A stretch of DNA of 28,934 nt, taken from an uncultured Faecalibacterium sp. Its GTDB lineage: Bacteria; Bacillota; Clostridia; Oscillospirales; Ruminococcaceae. The translations under genes were made by a program, and so were the position numbers. Shown in pieces: positions 6,911 to 13,594 of the stretch (the stretch's first letter is position 1; every line of letters begins with the position of its first letter). The DNA is taken from contig CABQER010000010.1 of assembly GCA_902463235.1 (NCBI GenBank), positions 1-28,934 of the forward strand. Direction: 5' to 3'. The notes under the pieces were generated by a model. It worked only from the letters and a program-made list of their open reading frames with translations. It did no database searches and was not told the DNA's origin.

Positions 6911-7630
6911 TCACTCCTGCACCAGCTGCACGCAGCGCGCAAGGTCCAGTGCGCCGGTGTACAGGCTCTTGCCCAAAATGGCAGCGGCAGTGCCCATTTT
7001 TTTCAGTTCCAGAAGCTCTGCTTCGGACGAGATGCCGCCGCTGGCCGTAAAGGCCACGCCGGGCACCTCTTTGGCAAGCGTGCGGTACAGGCCGAGGTTC
7101 GTGCCCCTCATGGCACCGTCGCAGGCAATGTCCGTGTAGATGATGGCGGTGCATCCGGCATCTGCCAGCCGCTTGCAGAAGTCCACGCCCGGCTCGGCGC
7201 TCACTTCCTTCCAGCCATGGATGGCCACATAGCCGTCCTTTGCGTCCACGCCCACGGCAATTTTATCGCCGTATTTCTGCAGCATCCGGGCGGTAAAGGC
7301 AAAATCTGTCACCGCCACGCTGCCCAGGATGCAGCGGCCCACGCCGAGGGAGAGGTATGTTTCAATGCGTTCCTCGGTGCGGATGCCGCCGCCCACCTCA
7401 ATGTATAAGCCGCCCTGCTTTGCCAGTGCGGCAATGGTATCGTAGTTGGAAAGGGTGCCGTCCTTTGCGCCGTCCAGATCGACGACGTGCAGATTTTTGG
7501 CCCCCGCTGCAAGGAACTCCCGCGCCTGTGCGCAGGGGTCCTCACCATAGACGGTCATGCGGCTGTAGTCGCCCTGCGTCAGGCGCACCACCTTGCCGCC
7601 CCGCAGGTCAATGGCTGGAAATAATTGCAT
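6911..7630 (-). CDS. hisA: ProFAR isomerase
   Basis: A 239-residue (beta/alpha)8 barrel carrying out the Amadori rearrangement of ProFAR to PRFAR (step 4). Catalytic Asp8 (FPAIDLRGGKVVRL) and Asp129 (IAVGVDAKDG) sit at the canonical positions, with phosphate loops IEVGGGIR and TASGGISS. The start is ATG 7630, preceded by AAAGGAGAAAC; the frame runs upstream to 7741 but only through repeat C. The 164-base gap to hisH, filled by repeat C, is the widest break within the operon. Confidence 0.96.
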   Translation of the reverse strand: MQLFPAIDLRGGKVVRLTQGDYSRMTVYGEDPCAQAREFLAAGAKNLHVVDLDGAKDGTLSNYDTIAALAKQGGLYIEVGGGIRTEERIETYLSLGVGRCILGSVAVTDFAFTARMLQKYGDKIAVGVDAKDGYVAIHGWKEVSAEPGVDFCKRLADAGCTAIIYTDIACDGAMRGTNLGLYRTLAKEVPGVAFTASGGISSEAELLELKKMGTAAAILGKSLYTGALDLARCVQLVQE

Positions 7631-7651
7631 CGTTGTTTCTCCTTTAGCGTC

Positions 7652-7789
7652 CTCGCCCTCTCCGTCCACTCGCACTGCTCGTGTCCACCTCTCCCAAAGG
7701 GAGAGGCCTTGGCAGTACGGCAAAGTTTCCGGTTTTGCCAAGGGCTCCCCCTTTGGGGGAGCTGGCGCGTTAGCGCCTGAGAGGGCGAG
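7652..7789. repeat. Compound palindromic repeat, copy C, inside the his operon
   Basis: Outer arms CTCGCCCTCTC (7652-7662) and GAGAGGGCGAG (7779-7789) pair over 11 bases. Inside are CCTCTCCC/GGGAGAGG (7688-7695 with 7699-7706), GCTCCCCC/GGGGGAGC (7744-7751 with 7755-7762) and GGCGC/GCGCC (7764-7768 with 7773-7777). The centre resembles that of copy B. It lies between hisH and hisA, so operon mRNA must carry the folded element. None of its hairpins is followed by a long T-run in the hisH-to-hisA direction, so complete termination is not expected. Confidence 0.85.
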
Positions 7790-7794
7790 CCCGC

Positions 7795-8403
7795 TTACAA
7801 TTCGCTGAACGCCTTCAAAATTCGCAGGCCGGTATCCCCGCTCTTTTCCGGGTGGAACTGGGTGCCATACACCCTGCCCGCCCGCACCGCGCCGGTGACG
7901 GGAATGGAATAGTCGCTCACAGCCAGTGTACTCTCCGTACAGTTCTTGCCGTAGTAGCTGTGGACGTAATAGACGTATTCTCCCTCACGGATGTACTGGA
8001 ACAGCGGGTCGTCCTTTACAATGTGCAAGGCGTTCCAGCCGATCTGCGGCACCTTCAGGCTCTTGTCCGCAAGGTCGGGCTCCAGCGGGCAGACCTCGCC
8101 CTTCACAAAGCCAAGGCCTTCGTGCTCACCGTACTCGTAGCTCTTTTCAAACAGCAGCTGCATGCCAAGGCAGATGCCCAGCAGCGGCTTCCTTTCGGCT
8201 TCTTCTTTCACGACCGGTACAAGGCCCGTCGCCTCCAGCTTGGCCATGGCATCGGCAAAAGCGCCCACGCCCGGCAGGATCAGCCGGTCGGCTTTGCGGA
8301 TGGTGTCCGCGTCCGCAGTCACAACGGCTTCCAGCCCCAGCTGCTTCAGGCTGGACTTCAGGCTGAACAGGTTGCCCACGCCATAATCGATAATTGCGAT
8401 CAT
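7795..8403 (-). CDS. hisH: Imidazole glycerol phosphate synthase, glutaminase subunit
   Basis: A 202-residue class I glutamine amidotransferase that supplies ammonia to HisF. It opens MIAIIDYGVGNLFS, typical of HisH. The nucleophile Cys78 is in LLGICLGMQLLF, and the His-Glu pair is at residues 184 and 186 in QFHPEKSG. The ATG overlaps the hisB TGA (ATGA, 8400-8403), so translation is coupled. The frame is open upstream to 8595, but that lies inside hisB and has no ribosome site. Confidence 0.97.
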   Translation of the reverse strand: MIAIIDYGVGNLFSLKSSLKQLGLEAVVTADADTIRKADRLILPGVGAFADAMAKLEATGLVPVVKEEAERKPLLGICLGMQLLFEKSYEYGEHEGLGFVKGEVCPLEPDLADKSLKVPQIGWNALHIVKDDPLFQYIREGEYVYYVHSYYGKNCTESTLAVSDYSIPVTGAVRAGRVYGTQFHPEKSGDTGLRILKAFSEL

Positions 8404-8996
8404 ACCAGCAGTCCTTTCGTGGAAGGAATTTCGTCCTTGTGGGCTTCGTCGATCTTCACGGCCGCGCCCAGTGCATGGCCTGCGCCCTTGAAGCAGGCCT
8501 CGAGGATGTGGTGTGTATTTTCTCCCGCAAATTGTACAAAGTGGACAGTGGCGGGCACGCTGCGGGCAAAGCCCAGCCAGAATTCCTTGGCGCACTCCAC
8601 ATCAAAATCGCCCACCTTTTCGGTGTTGCAATGGACGTCCCAGTTCAGGGTGCAGCGGCCCGAAAGATCGACGGCGCACAGGATCAGCGCTTCATCCATG
8701 GGCAGATAAAAGCTGCCGTAGCGCTGGATACCGCGCATATCGCCCAGTGCCCGTGCAAAGGCCTGACCCAGTGCAATGCCAACATCCTCGGTGGTGTGGT
8801 GGTAGTCCACCTGCACATCGCCGTGGCAGGTGAGCACTAAGTCAAACCGGCCATGGCGGGCGAACAGCTCCAGCATGTGGTTCAGAAAGCCGCACCCGGT
8901 GTCCACCTCGTAGCGGCCGGTGCCGTCCAGATCAAGGGTAAGGTCGATCTGGGTCTCATTGGTGTTGCGTTCCAGCGAGATCATTCGGTTCGGCAT
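8400..8996 (-). CDS. hisB: Imidazoleglycerol-phosphate dehydratase
   Basis: A 198-residue monofunctional HisB catalysing step 7. The metal-binding signatures are present: GCGFLNHMLELFARHG, DYHHTTEDVGIALG (double His) and the C-terminal ENTHHILEACFKGAGHAL. It lacks the phosphatase domain found in enteric HisB; that activity comes from hisJ. GGAGGAATG ends 4 bases before the ATG. An in-frame ATG four codons on (MISLERNT) is a possible alternative start. The hisC stop lies 3 bases upstream. Confidence 0.97.
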   Translation of the reverse strand: MPNRMISLERNTNETQIDLTLDLDGTGRYEVDTGCGFLNHMLELFARHGRFDLVLTCHGDVQVDYHHTTEDVGIALGQAFARALGDMRGIQRYGSFYLPMDEALILCAVDLSGRCTLNWDVHCNTEKVGDFDVECAKEFWLGFARSVPATVHFVQFAGENTHHILEACFKGAGHALGAAVKIDEAHKDEIPSTKGLLV

Positions 8997-8999
8997 GGT

Positions 9000-10061
9000 T
9001 CATTCCTCCATGATCTTATCCAGTGTGTTCACGAATATCTGCATCTGTTCCGGCGTGCCAATGGTGATGCGCAGCCAGTTCTGGATGCGGGGCGCGTCAA
9101 AATGGCGCACCAGAATGCCGTTTTTCTTCAACTCTTTGTAGAGTGTTCCGCCGTCTTTCCTGTTGGTACTTGCAAACAGGAAGTTGGAGCGGCTGTCCAG
9201 CACGGCAAAGCCCCGCTGTTCCAGCTGCTGTTTTGTCCATGCGCGGGTGTCCACGATGGCGGCGCGGGTCCTGTCAAAATAAGCAGTGTCTTCCAGCGCG
9301 GCCTGCCCGGCCTTCAGGGTCAGGCGGTTGATGTTGTAGGGGTTCAGGCTGAACTTGACCCGGTTCAGGTCGGCAATGAGCTTTGCATTGCCCATGGCAA
9401 GACCCAGACGCGCACCGGCAAGCTGCCGGGACTTGGAAAAGGTCTGCACCACCAGCAGGTTCTCGTACTGGTCGATGAGGGGCACGCAGCTCTCGCCGCC
9501 AAAGTCCACATAGGCCTCGTCCACGATGACCACATTGTTCGGGTTTTCCTTTAAGATGCCCTCAATTTCCGCCCGGGGCAGTGCAATGCCGGTGGGGGCG
9601 TTGGGGTTTGCAAGGACGATGGTCTGGTTCAGGCCGTAGTAGTCCTTCGGGTCAAGGGTGAAATCCTCTTTCAGCGGGATGATGTGGCTGGGAATGTGCA
9701 TCAGTCCGCACCACACGCCGTAGCAGCCGTAGGTAATGTCGGCATAGGCCAGCGGGTGGTCTGCGTCGCAGAAGGCACGCAGCGCAAAGAAGAGGTTCTC
9801 GTCGCTGCCATTGCCGGGCATGATCTGCTCCGGCTGCAAACCGAAGTGGGCTGCGGCCGCCTTGAGCAGGTCGGCACAGGCGGGGTCGGAGTAAAGGCGC
9901 AGCTTTTCCACCTCGTGCTCGCTCACGGCAGCGATCACCGCCGGGGAGGGCAGATAGGGGCTTTCGTTGGTGTTCAGTTTGATGTACTGCTGATCCTGCG
10001 GCTGCTCACCCGGGGTGTAGGGGGTGACAGCGGCCAGCGTGGGAGAAAGGAATTTACTCAT
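9000..10061 (-). CDS. hisC: Histidinol-phosphate aminotransferase
   Basis: A 353-residue fold-type I PLP enzyme converting imidazole acetol phosphate and glutamate to histidinol phosphate. Recognisable elements are IKLNTNESPYLPSP near the N-terminus, PGNGSDENLFF, ANPNAPTG, VDEAYVDFGG, and the PLP-lysine segment TFSKSRQLAGARLGLA. Length and motif order match HisC, and the operon context separates it from other class I/II aminotransferases. GTGAGGA precedes the ATG at about 10 bases. The hisD stop lies 11 bases upstream. Confidence 0.96.
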   Translation of the reverse strand: MSKFLSPTLAAVTPYTPGEQPQDQQYIKLNTNESPYLPSPAVIAAVSEHEVEKLRLYSDPACADLLKAAAAHFGLQPEQIMPGNGSDENLFFALRAFCDADHPLAYADITYGCYGVWCGLMHIPSHIIPLKEDFTLDPKDYYGLNQTIVLANPNAPTGIALPRAEIEGILKENPNNVVIVDEAYVDFGGESCVPLIDQYENLLVVQTFSKSRQLAGARLGLAMGNAKLIADLNRVKFSLNPYNINRLTLKAGQAALEDTAYFDRTRAAIVDTRAWTKQQLEQRGFAVLDSRSNFLFASTNRKDGGTLYKELKKNGILVRHFDAPRIQNWLRITIGTPEQMQIFVNTLDKIMEE

Positions 10062-10072
10062 GGTTCAAATCC

Positions 10073-11350
10073 TCACTTTTCATACCGGATGGTCACGCTG
10101 CGGGCGTGGGCGTGCAGGCCCTCGCGCTCGGCAAAATCGGCGATGCGGGGGGCCACCTCGCCCAGCGCTTCCCGGGTGTAGTAGAGGAAGCTGGACTTCT
10201 TTACAAAGTCGTCTACGCCCAAGGGGCTGGAGAAGCGGGCGGTGCCGCTGGTGGGCAGGGTGTGGTTGGGGCCTGCAAAGTAATCGCCCAGCGCCTCCGG
10301 CACGTTGCGGCCAAGGAAGATGCTGCCCGCGTTGCGGATCTCGTTCAGCACCCCAAAGGGGTCCTCCACGCAGACCTCCAAGTGCTCCGGCGCGATGATG
10401 TTGCAGGCCTCGATGGCCTTGTGCAGGTCGGTGCAGAGGATGATCTTGCCGTTGTCGTCCACGCTGGCGCGGGCAATGGCGGCGCGGGGCAGCTGCGGGA
10501 TCTGTACTTCCAGCTCGGTCTGTACGGCCTTGGCAAGGTCTGCGCTGTCGGTGACAAGCACCGGGCTTGCCAGCCTGTCGTGCTCGGCCTGACTTAACAG
10601 GTCTGCCGCCACCCATGCGGGGTTGCAGCTGCCGTCTGCCAGCACCAGAATTTCGCTGGGGCCTGCGATCATATCAATGCCCACCTTGCCGAACACCTTG
10701 CGCTTGGCGGTGGCAACGTAGATGTTGCCGGGGCCAACGATCTTATCCACCGCAGGGATGCTCTGGGTGCCGTAGGCGAGAGCCGCCACAGCCTGTGCGC
10801 CGCCGGTCTTGAAGATCTTGGTCACGCCTGCGGTGGCAGCGGCGGCAAGGATGACCGGGTTCACCCTGCCGTCCTTTCCGGCGGGGGTGGTCATGACGAT
10901 TTCGGACACGCCTGCCACCTTTGCCGGGATCACGTCCATGAGCACGGTGGAGGGATAGGCCGCCGTGCCGCCGGGCACATAGACACCGGCCTTTTCAATG
11001 GGGGTATATTTCTGGCCCAGCACGATGCCGGGCTTGTCGTTCACCACAAAATTCTTGTGCACCTGCTGGCGGTGGAAGCTCTCGATGTTGGCGGCGGCTT
11101 CGCGCAGCGTTTCGAGGAAGTAGGGGTCCATTCCCGCAAAGGCTTCGTCGATCTCCTCCTGCGTCACCTGCAGGGCATCGATCTTCGCGCCGTCAAATTT
11201 CAGCGCATAATCCTTCAGGGCATCGTCGCCCCGGGCGCGCACATCGGCAATGATGCCGTCCACCACGTCCTCCACGTTCTTTTCCGCGCGGATATCGCGG
11301 TTCAAAATTTCTTCGGGCCTGAGCTCGTCAAAGTGATACAGCTTGATCAT
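10073..11350 (-). CDS. hisD: Histidinol dehydrogenase
   Basis: A 425-residue zinc enzyme oxidising L-histidinol to L-histidine in two NAD-dependent steps. Signatures include AGVYVPGGTAAYPSTVLM, FKTGGAQAVAALAYGT, KIVGPGNIYVATAKR, the metal-binding segment DLLSQAEHD and the catalytic/metal segment IAPEHLEV, followed by GPNHTLPTSGTARF. Length fits the family (about 430). Its ATG overlaps the hisZG TGA by 4 bases (11347-11350), indicating coupled translation. Confidence 0.97.
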   Translation of the reverse strand: MIKLYHFDELRPEEILNRDIRAEKNVEDVVDGIIADVRARGDDALKDYALKFDGAKIDALQVTQEEIDEAFAGMDPYFLETLREAAANIESFHRQQVHKNFVVNDKPGIVLGQKYTPIEKAGVYVPGGTAAYPSTVLMDVIPAKVAGVSEIVMTTPAGKDGRVNPVILAAAATAGVTKIFKTGGAQAVAALAYGTQSIPAVDKIVGPGNIYVATAKRKVFGKVGIDMIAGPSEILVLADGSCNPAWVAADLLSQAEHDRLASPVLVTDSADLAKAVQTELEVQIPQLPRAAIARASVDDNGKIILCTDLHKAIEACNIIAPEHLEVCVEDPFGVLNEIRNAGSIFLGRNVPEALGDYFAGPNHTLPTSGTARFSSPLGVDDFVKKSSFLYYTREALGEVAPRIADFAEREGLHAHARSVTIRYEK

Positions 11351-12942
11351 TTTGCTTCCTCCTTGTTCTGCAGTTCCGCCCGCAGCTTTTCCAGCATGGT
11401 GTCCATTTCGGCGTGCTTGAACTGGTAGCTGGCCTTGTTGGCAATGAACCGGGCCGAGATGGGCATGAACTCGGTGACCACCTTCAGGCCGTTCTCCCGC
11501 AGGGTGGTGCCGGTCTCCACGATATCCACGATGACGTCCGAAAGGCCCAGAATGGGGGCCAGCTCAATGGAGCCGTTCAGCTTGATGATATCGATGTCCC
11601 GCCCCATGGATGCGTAGTAGCTCTTTGCGATGCTGACGAATTTGGTGGCCACACGCACCGGGCGGCTGGGGTCGTCCTTGTAATCGGCCGGGGCGGCAAC
11701 GCACATGCGGCATTTGCCAAGGCCGGTGTCCAGCAGCTCGTACACATCGGCAGAAGCCTCTGTGAGGATGTCCTTGCCCACGATGCCCACATCGGCGGCA
11801 CCGTGCTCCACATAGATGGCAACATCGCTGGGCTTGACGAGGAAGTAGCGGATGCCGGCCTCCGGGTTTTCCACCACCAGCTTGCGGGTGGCGTTGTAGT
11901 CCTCCGGGCAGCCGTAGCCGATGCCCGCCAGCAGGTTATACACCTTATCGCCCAGACGGCCCTTGGGCAGAGCCACGTTCAGCATCACCCTGTCGGTGCT
12001 GTTCTTCTGCACCGGCGGCAGCGGGGCGCTCAGGCGGTCCAGCTCGTCCAGATAGACCGCAAAGCCGATGGCCCCGGCCCCGGGGGTGAACTTCTGCATC
12101 AGCAGGTCGTAGCGGCCGCCCTTGAGCAGGGGGCGGGGCAGGGCTTTCAGGTAGCCCTGAAACACAAGGCCGTTGTAGTATTCCATCTCACCGGCCAGCG
12201 TCATGTCCAGCCGGATCACGCCGCCCGCCTTTTCCAGCGGCACAGCCAGCGCTTCCAGCTCGGCCACAGCCGCGCGCATGGTGTCATTGCGGCACAGAGC
12301 AGCGGCCTTTGCAAGGGTATCGGCATAGCTGTCGCAGAGGCTCAGCACGCTGCACAGGGTATCGGCGGCATCGGCAAGACCGGCGGCTCCGGCTGCAGCC
12401 CGCAGCTCGTGGGCGTTTTTCTCCCGCAGCTTTTCCAGCAGCTTTGCGCGGGCGGCATCCGGCACGCCCAGCGCGTCGAACAGGCCGAACAGGTAGCCCA
12501 TGTGGCTCACTTCCAGCACCCACTCGGCCCCCAGCGCATCCAGCGACCGCGCCGCCAGACACACCGCCTGCTGCACCTGTGCTTCGCCCACCGCGCCCAG
12601 CATCTCAAGGCCCATCTGGCTGATCTCTTTAAAGGTGTGGCTCTCGGCGGAAGGGCGGTAGACGTTCTCGTGATAGTAGTAGCACAGGGTCTCTCCGGGG
12701 GCGGGCTGCGCCGTCTTGGCAATGGAGAGGGTCACGTCCGGCTTGAGGGCCAGCAGACGGCCATCCAGATCGGTAAAGGTGATGACCTGCTCGGACGACA
12801 AAAAGCTGCGGTTCTCCTGATACAGGCCGTACTCCTCAAACCGGCCCATATGATACTTGCGGCAGCCCGCCGCTTCGTACAAGGCGCGCAGCGCAAAGGA
12901 GGCGCGCTCCTTGGGCTGCAGGTTTGCAATGCTGAATTCCAT
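11347..12942 (-). CDS. hisZG: Fused ATP phosphoribosyltransferase: HisZ regulatory domain + short HisG
   Basis: A 531-residue protein joining the two subunits of the short-form ATP phosphoribosyltransferase, the first and feedback-controlled step of histidine synthesis. Residues 1 to about 310 are HisZ, a class II histidyl-tRNA synthetase-like domain without an anticodon-binding part: YGLYQENRSF, LKPDVTLSIAK, YYYHENVYRP, then LKGGRYDLLMQKF and GAIGFAVYLDEL. From residue 320 (MLNVALPKGRLGDKV) to the end is a short HisG with DVGIVGKDILTE and the PRPP loop DIVETGTTLRENGL. The join is one continuous frame near base 11985. I prefer ATG 12942, which has GGGGGAA 8 bases upstream; the alternative at 12957 has none. 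It is the first gene of the operon. Confidence 0.95.
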   Translation of the reverse strand: MEFSIANLQPKERASFALRALYEAAGCRKYHMGRFEEYGLYQENRSFLSSEQVITFTDLDGRLLALKPDVTLSIAKTAQPAPGETLCYYYHENVYRPSAESHTFKEISQMGLEMLGAVGEAQVQQAVCLAARSLDALGAEWVLEVSHMGYLFGLFDALGVPDAARAKLLEKLREKNAHELRAAAGAAGLADAADTLCSVLSLCDSYADTLAKAAALCRNDTMRAAVAELEALAVPLEKAGGVIRLDMTLAGEMEYYNGLVFQGYLKALPRPLLKGGRYDLLMQKFTPGAGAIGFAVYLDELDRLSAPLPPVQKNSTDRVMLNVALPKGRLGDKVYNLLAGIGYGCPEDYNATRKLVVENPEAGIRYFLVKPSDVAIYVEHGAADVGIVGKDILTEASADVYELLDTGLGKCRMCVAAPADYKDDPSRPVRVATKFVSIAKSYYASMGRDIDIIKLNGSIELAPILGLSDVIVDIVETGTTLRENGLKVVTEFMPISARFIANKASYQFKHAEMDTMLEKLRAELQNKEEAK

Positions 12943-12972
12943 TGTCGGTTCCCCCATTTCTTACTTGAGTTT

Positions 12973-13001
12973 ATTTTACTTTATCTAGGTAAAGTTGTAA
13001 A
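12973..13001 (-). promoter_or_regulatory. his operon promoter with a palindromic operator in the spacer
   Basis: On the minus strand TTTACA (-35, 12996-13001) and TAAAAT (-10, 12973-12978) are 17 bases apart. The segment 12978-12995, reading ACTTTATCTAGGTAAAGT on the plus strand, is an 18-bp palindrome with 16 of 18 symmetric positions and a CTAG core. It covers the whole spacer, so a bound repressor would block RNA polymerase. Histidine operons in Firmicutes are known to be controlled by T-boxes or by the TrpR-family repressor HisR. The leader here (about 25 bases) is too short for a T-box, which favours a repressor. HisR is an inference. Confidence 0.7.
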
Positions 13002-13069
13002 GTAGGAAAGTGACGGTGTTTTCAACTCAATGATACGATTTTTCTGTGCGTTTGTACAGGGAAAAGAAG

Positions 13070-13104
13070 AAAAGGAGCCGTTGCATGGCGCAACAGCTCC
13101 TTTT
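13070..13104 (-). terminator. Terminator after the thioredoxin gene
   Basis: AAAAGGAGC (13070-13078) pairs with GCTCCTTTT (13096-13104), with an inner GTTGC/GCAAC pairing. The minus-strand continuation is T-rich (TCTTCTTTTC). It separates trxA from the his promoter. Confidence 0.75.
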
Positions 13105-13116
13105 CAGCACACATAT

Positions 13117-13425
13117 TTACCCCAGCAGCTCCAGCACACCGGCCTTCGGGCGGGCACCCACGGCCTGACGCACCAGCTGGCCCTGCTCAAACACCAGCAG
13201 GGTGGGGATGCTCATCACGCCGAACTGGCCGGCCAGCTCCGGCTGCTCGTCCACGTTCACCTTGCCCACCTTCACATCGGTGCGCTCCTCGGCCACCTCG
13301 TCCACGACGGGACTGAGCATGCGGCAGGGGCCGCACCAGCTGGCCCAGAAGTCCAGCAGGACAGGCTTTGCGCTCTGCAGTACCTCCTGCTCAAAATTTT
13401 CCTTCGTGATCGTAACAACTGCCAT
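13117..13425 (-). CDS. trxA: Thioredoxin
   Basis: A 102-residue cytoplasmic thioredoxin. The redox site WCGPC is at residues 30-34 (Cys31, Cys34) in LLDFWASWCGPCRM, and the cis-proline loop SIPTLLVF follows at the expected distance. Full family length with no signal peptide. AGGAGG lies about 7 bases before the ATG. A TATACT at 13472-13477 on the minus strand is a plausible -10 with a poor -35. It stands alone between terminators; no thioredoxin reductase gene is nearby. Confidence 0.96.
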   Translation of the reverse strand: MAVVTITKENFEQEVLQSAKPVLLDFWASWCGPCRMLSPVVDEVAEERTDVKVGKVNVDEQPELAGQFGVMSIPTLLVFEQGQLVRQAVGARPKAGVLELLG

Positions 13426-13523
13426 ATTTCTACCTCCTGAAAGGGTTCGTTCGTGGTTGTTCTTATGGCATCAGTATACCCAAAACGCCGGGGCTTTTCC
13501 GTAACCGGGTCACATTGGGGCGC

Positions 13524-13563
13524 AAAAAAGCCCGGAGCAGGAAGAAAGAATACTGCTCCGGGC
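13524..13563 (-). terminator. Terminator after the flavoprotein reductase gene
   Basis: GCCCGGAGCAG (13530-13540) and CTGCTCCGGGC (13553-13563) form an 11-bp perfect stem. On the minus strand it is followed by six T (13524-13529). Confidence 0.9.
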
Positions 13564-13594
13564 GGGGAATGGTTATGTTATTGTGCTGTCAGGC

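Noticed and set aside
12943..13001. T-box riboswitch for the his operon
   Set aside because: The leader from the inferred start to the ATG is only about 25 bases, and no T-box consensus or specifier structure is present.
11413..13005. 530-codon open frame on the plus strand opposite hisZG
   Set aside because: Same reason: antisense to a recognised gene, with biased composition and no ribosome site. It would also run through the his promoter.
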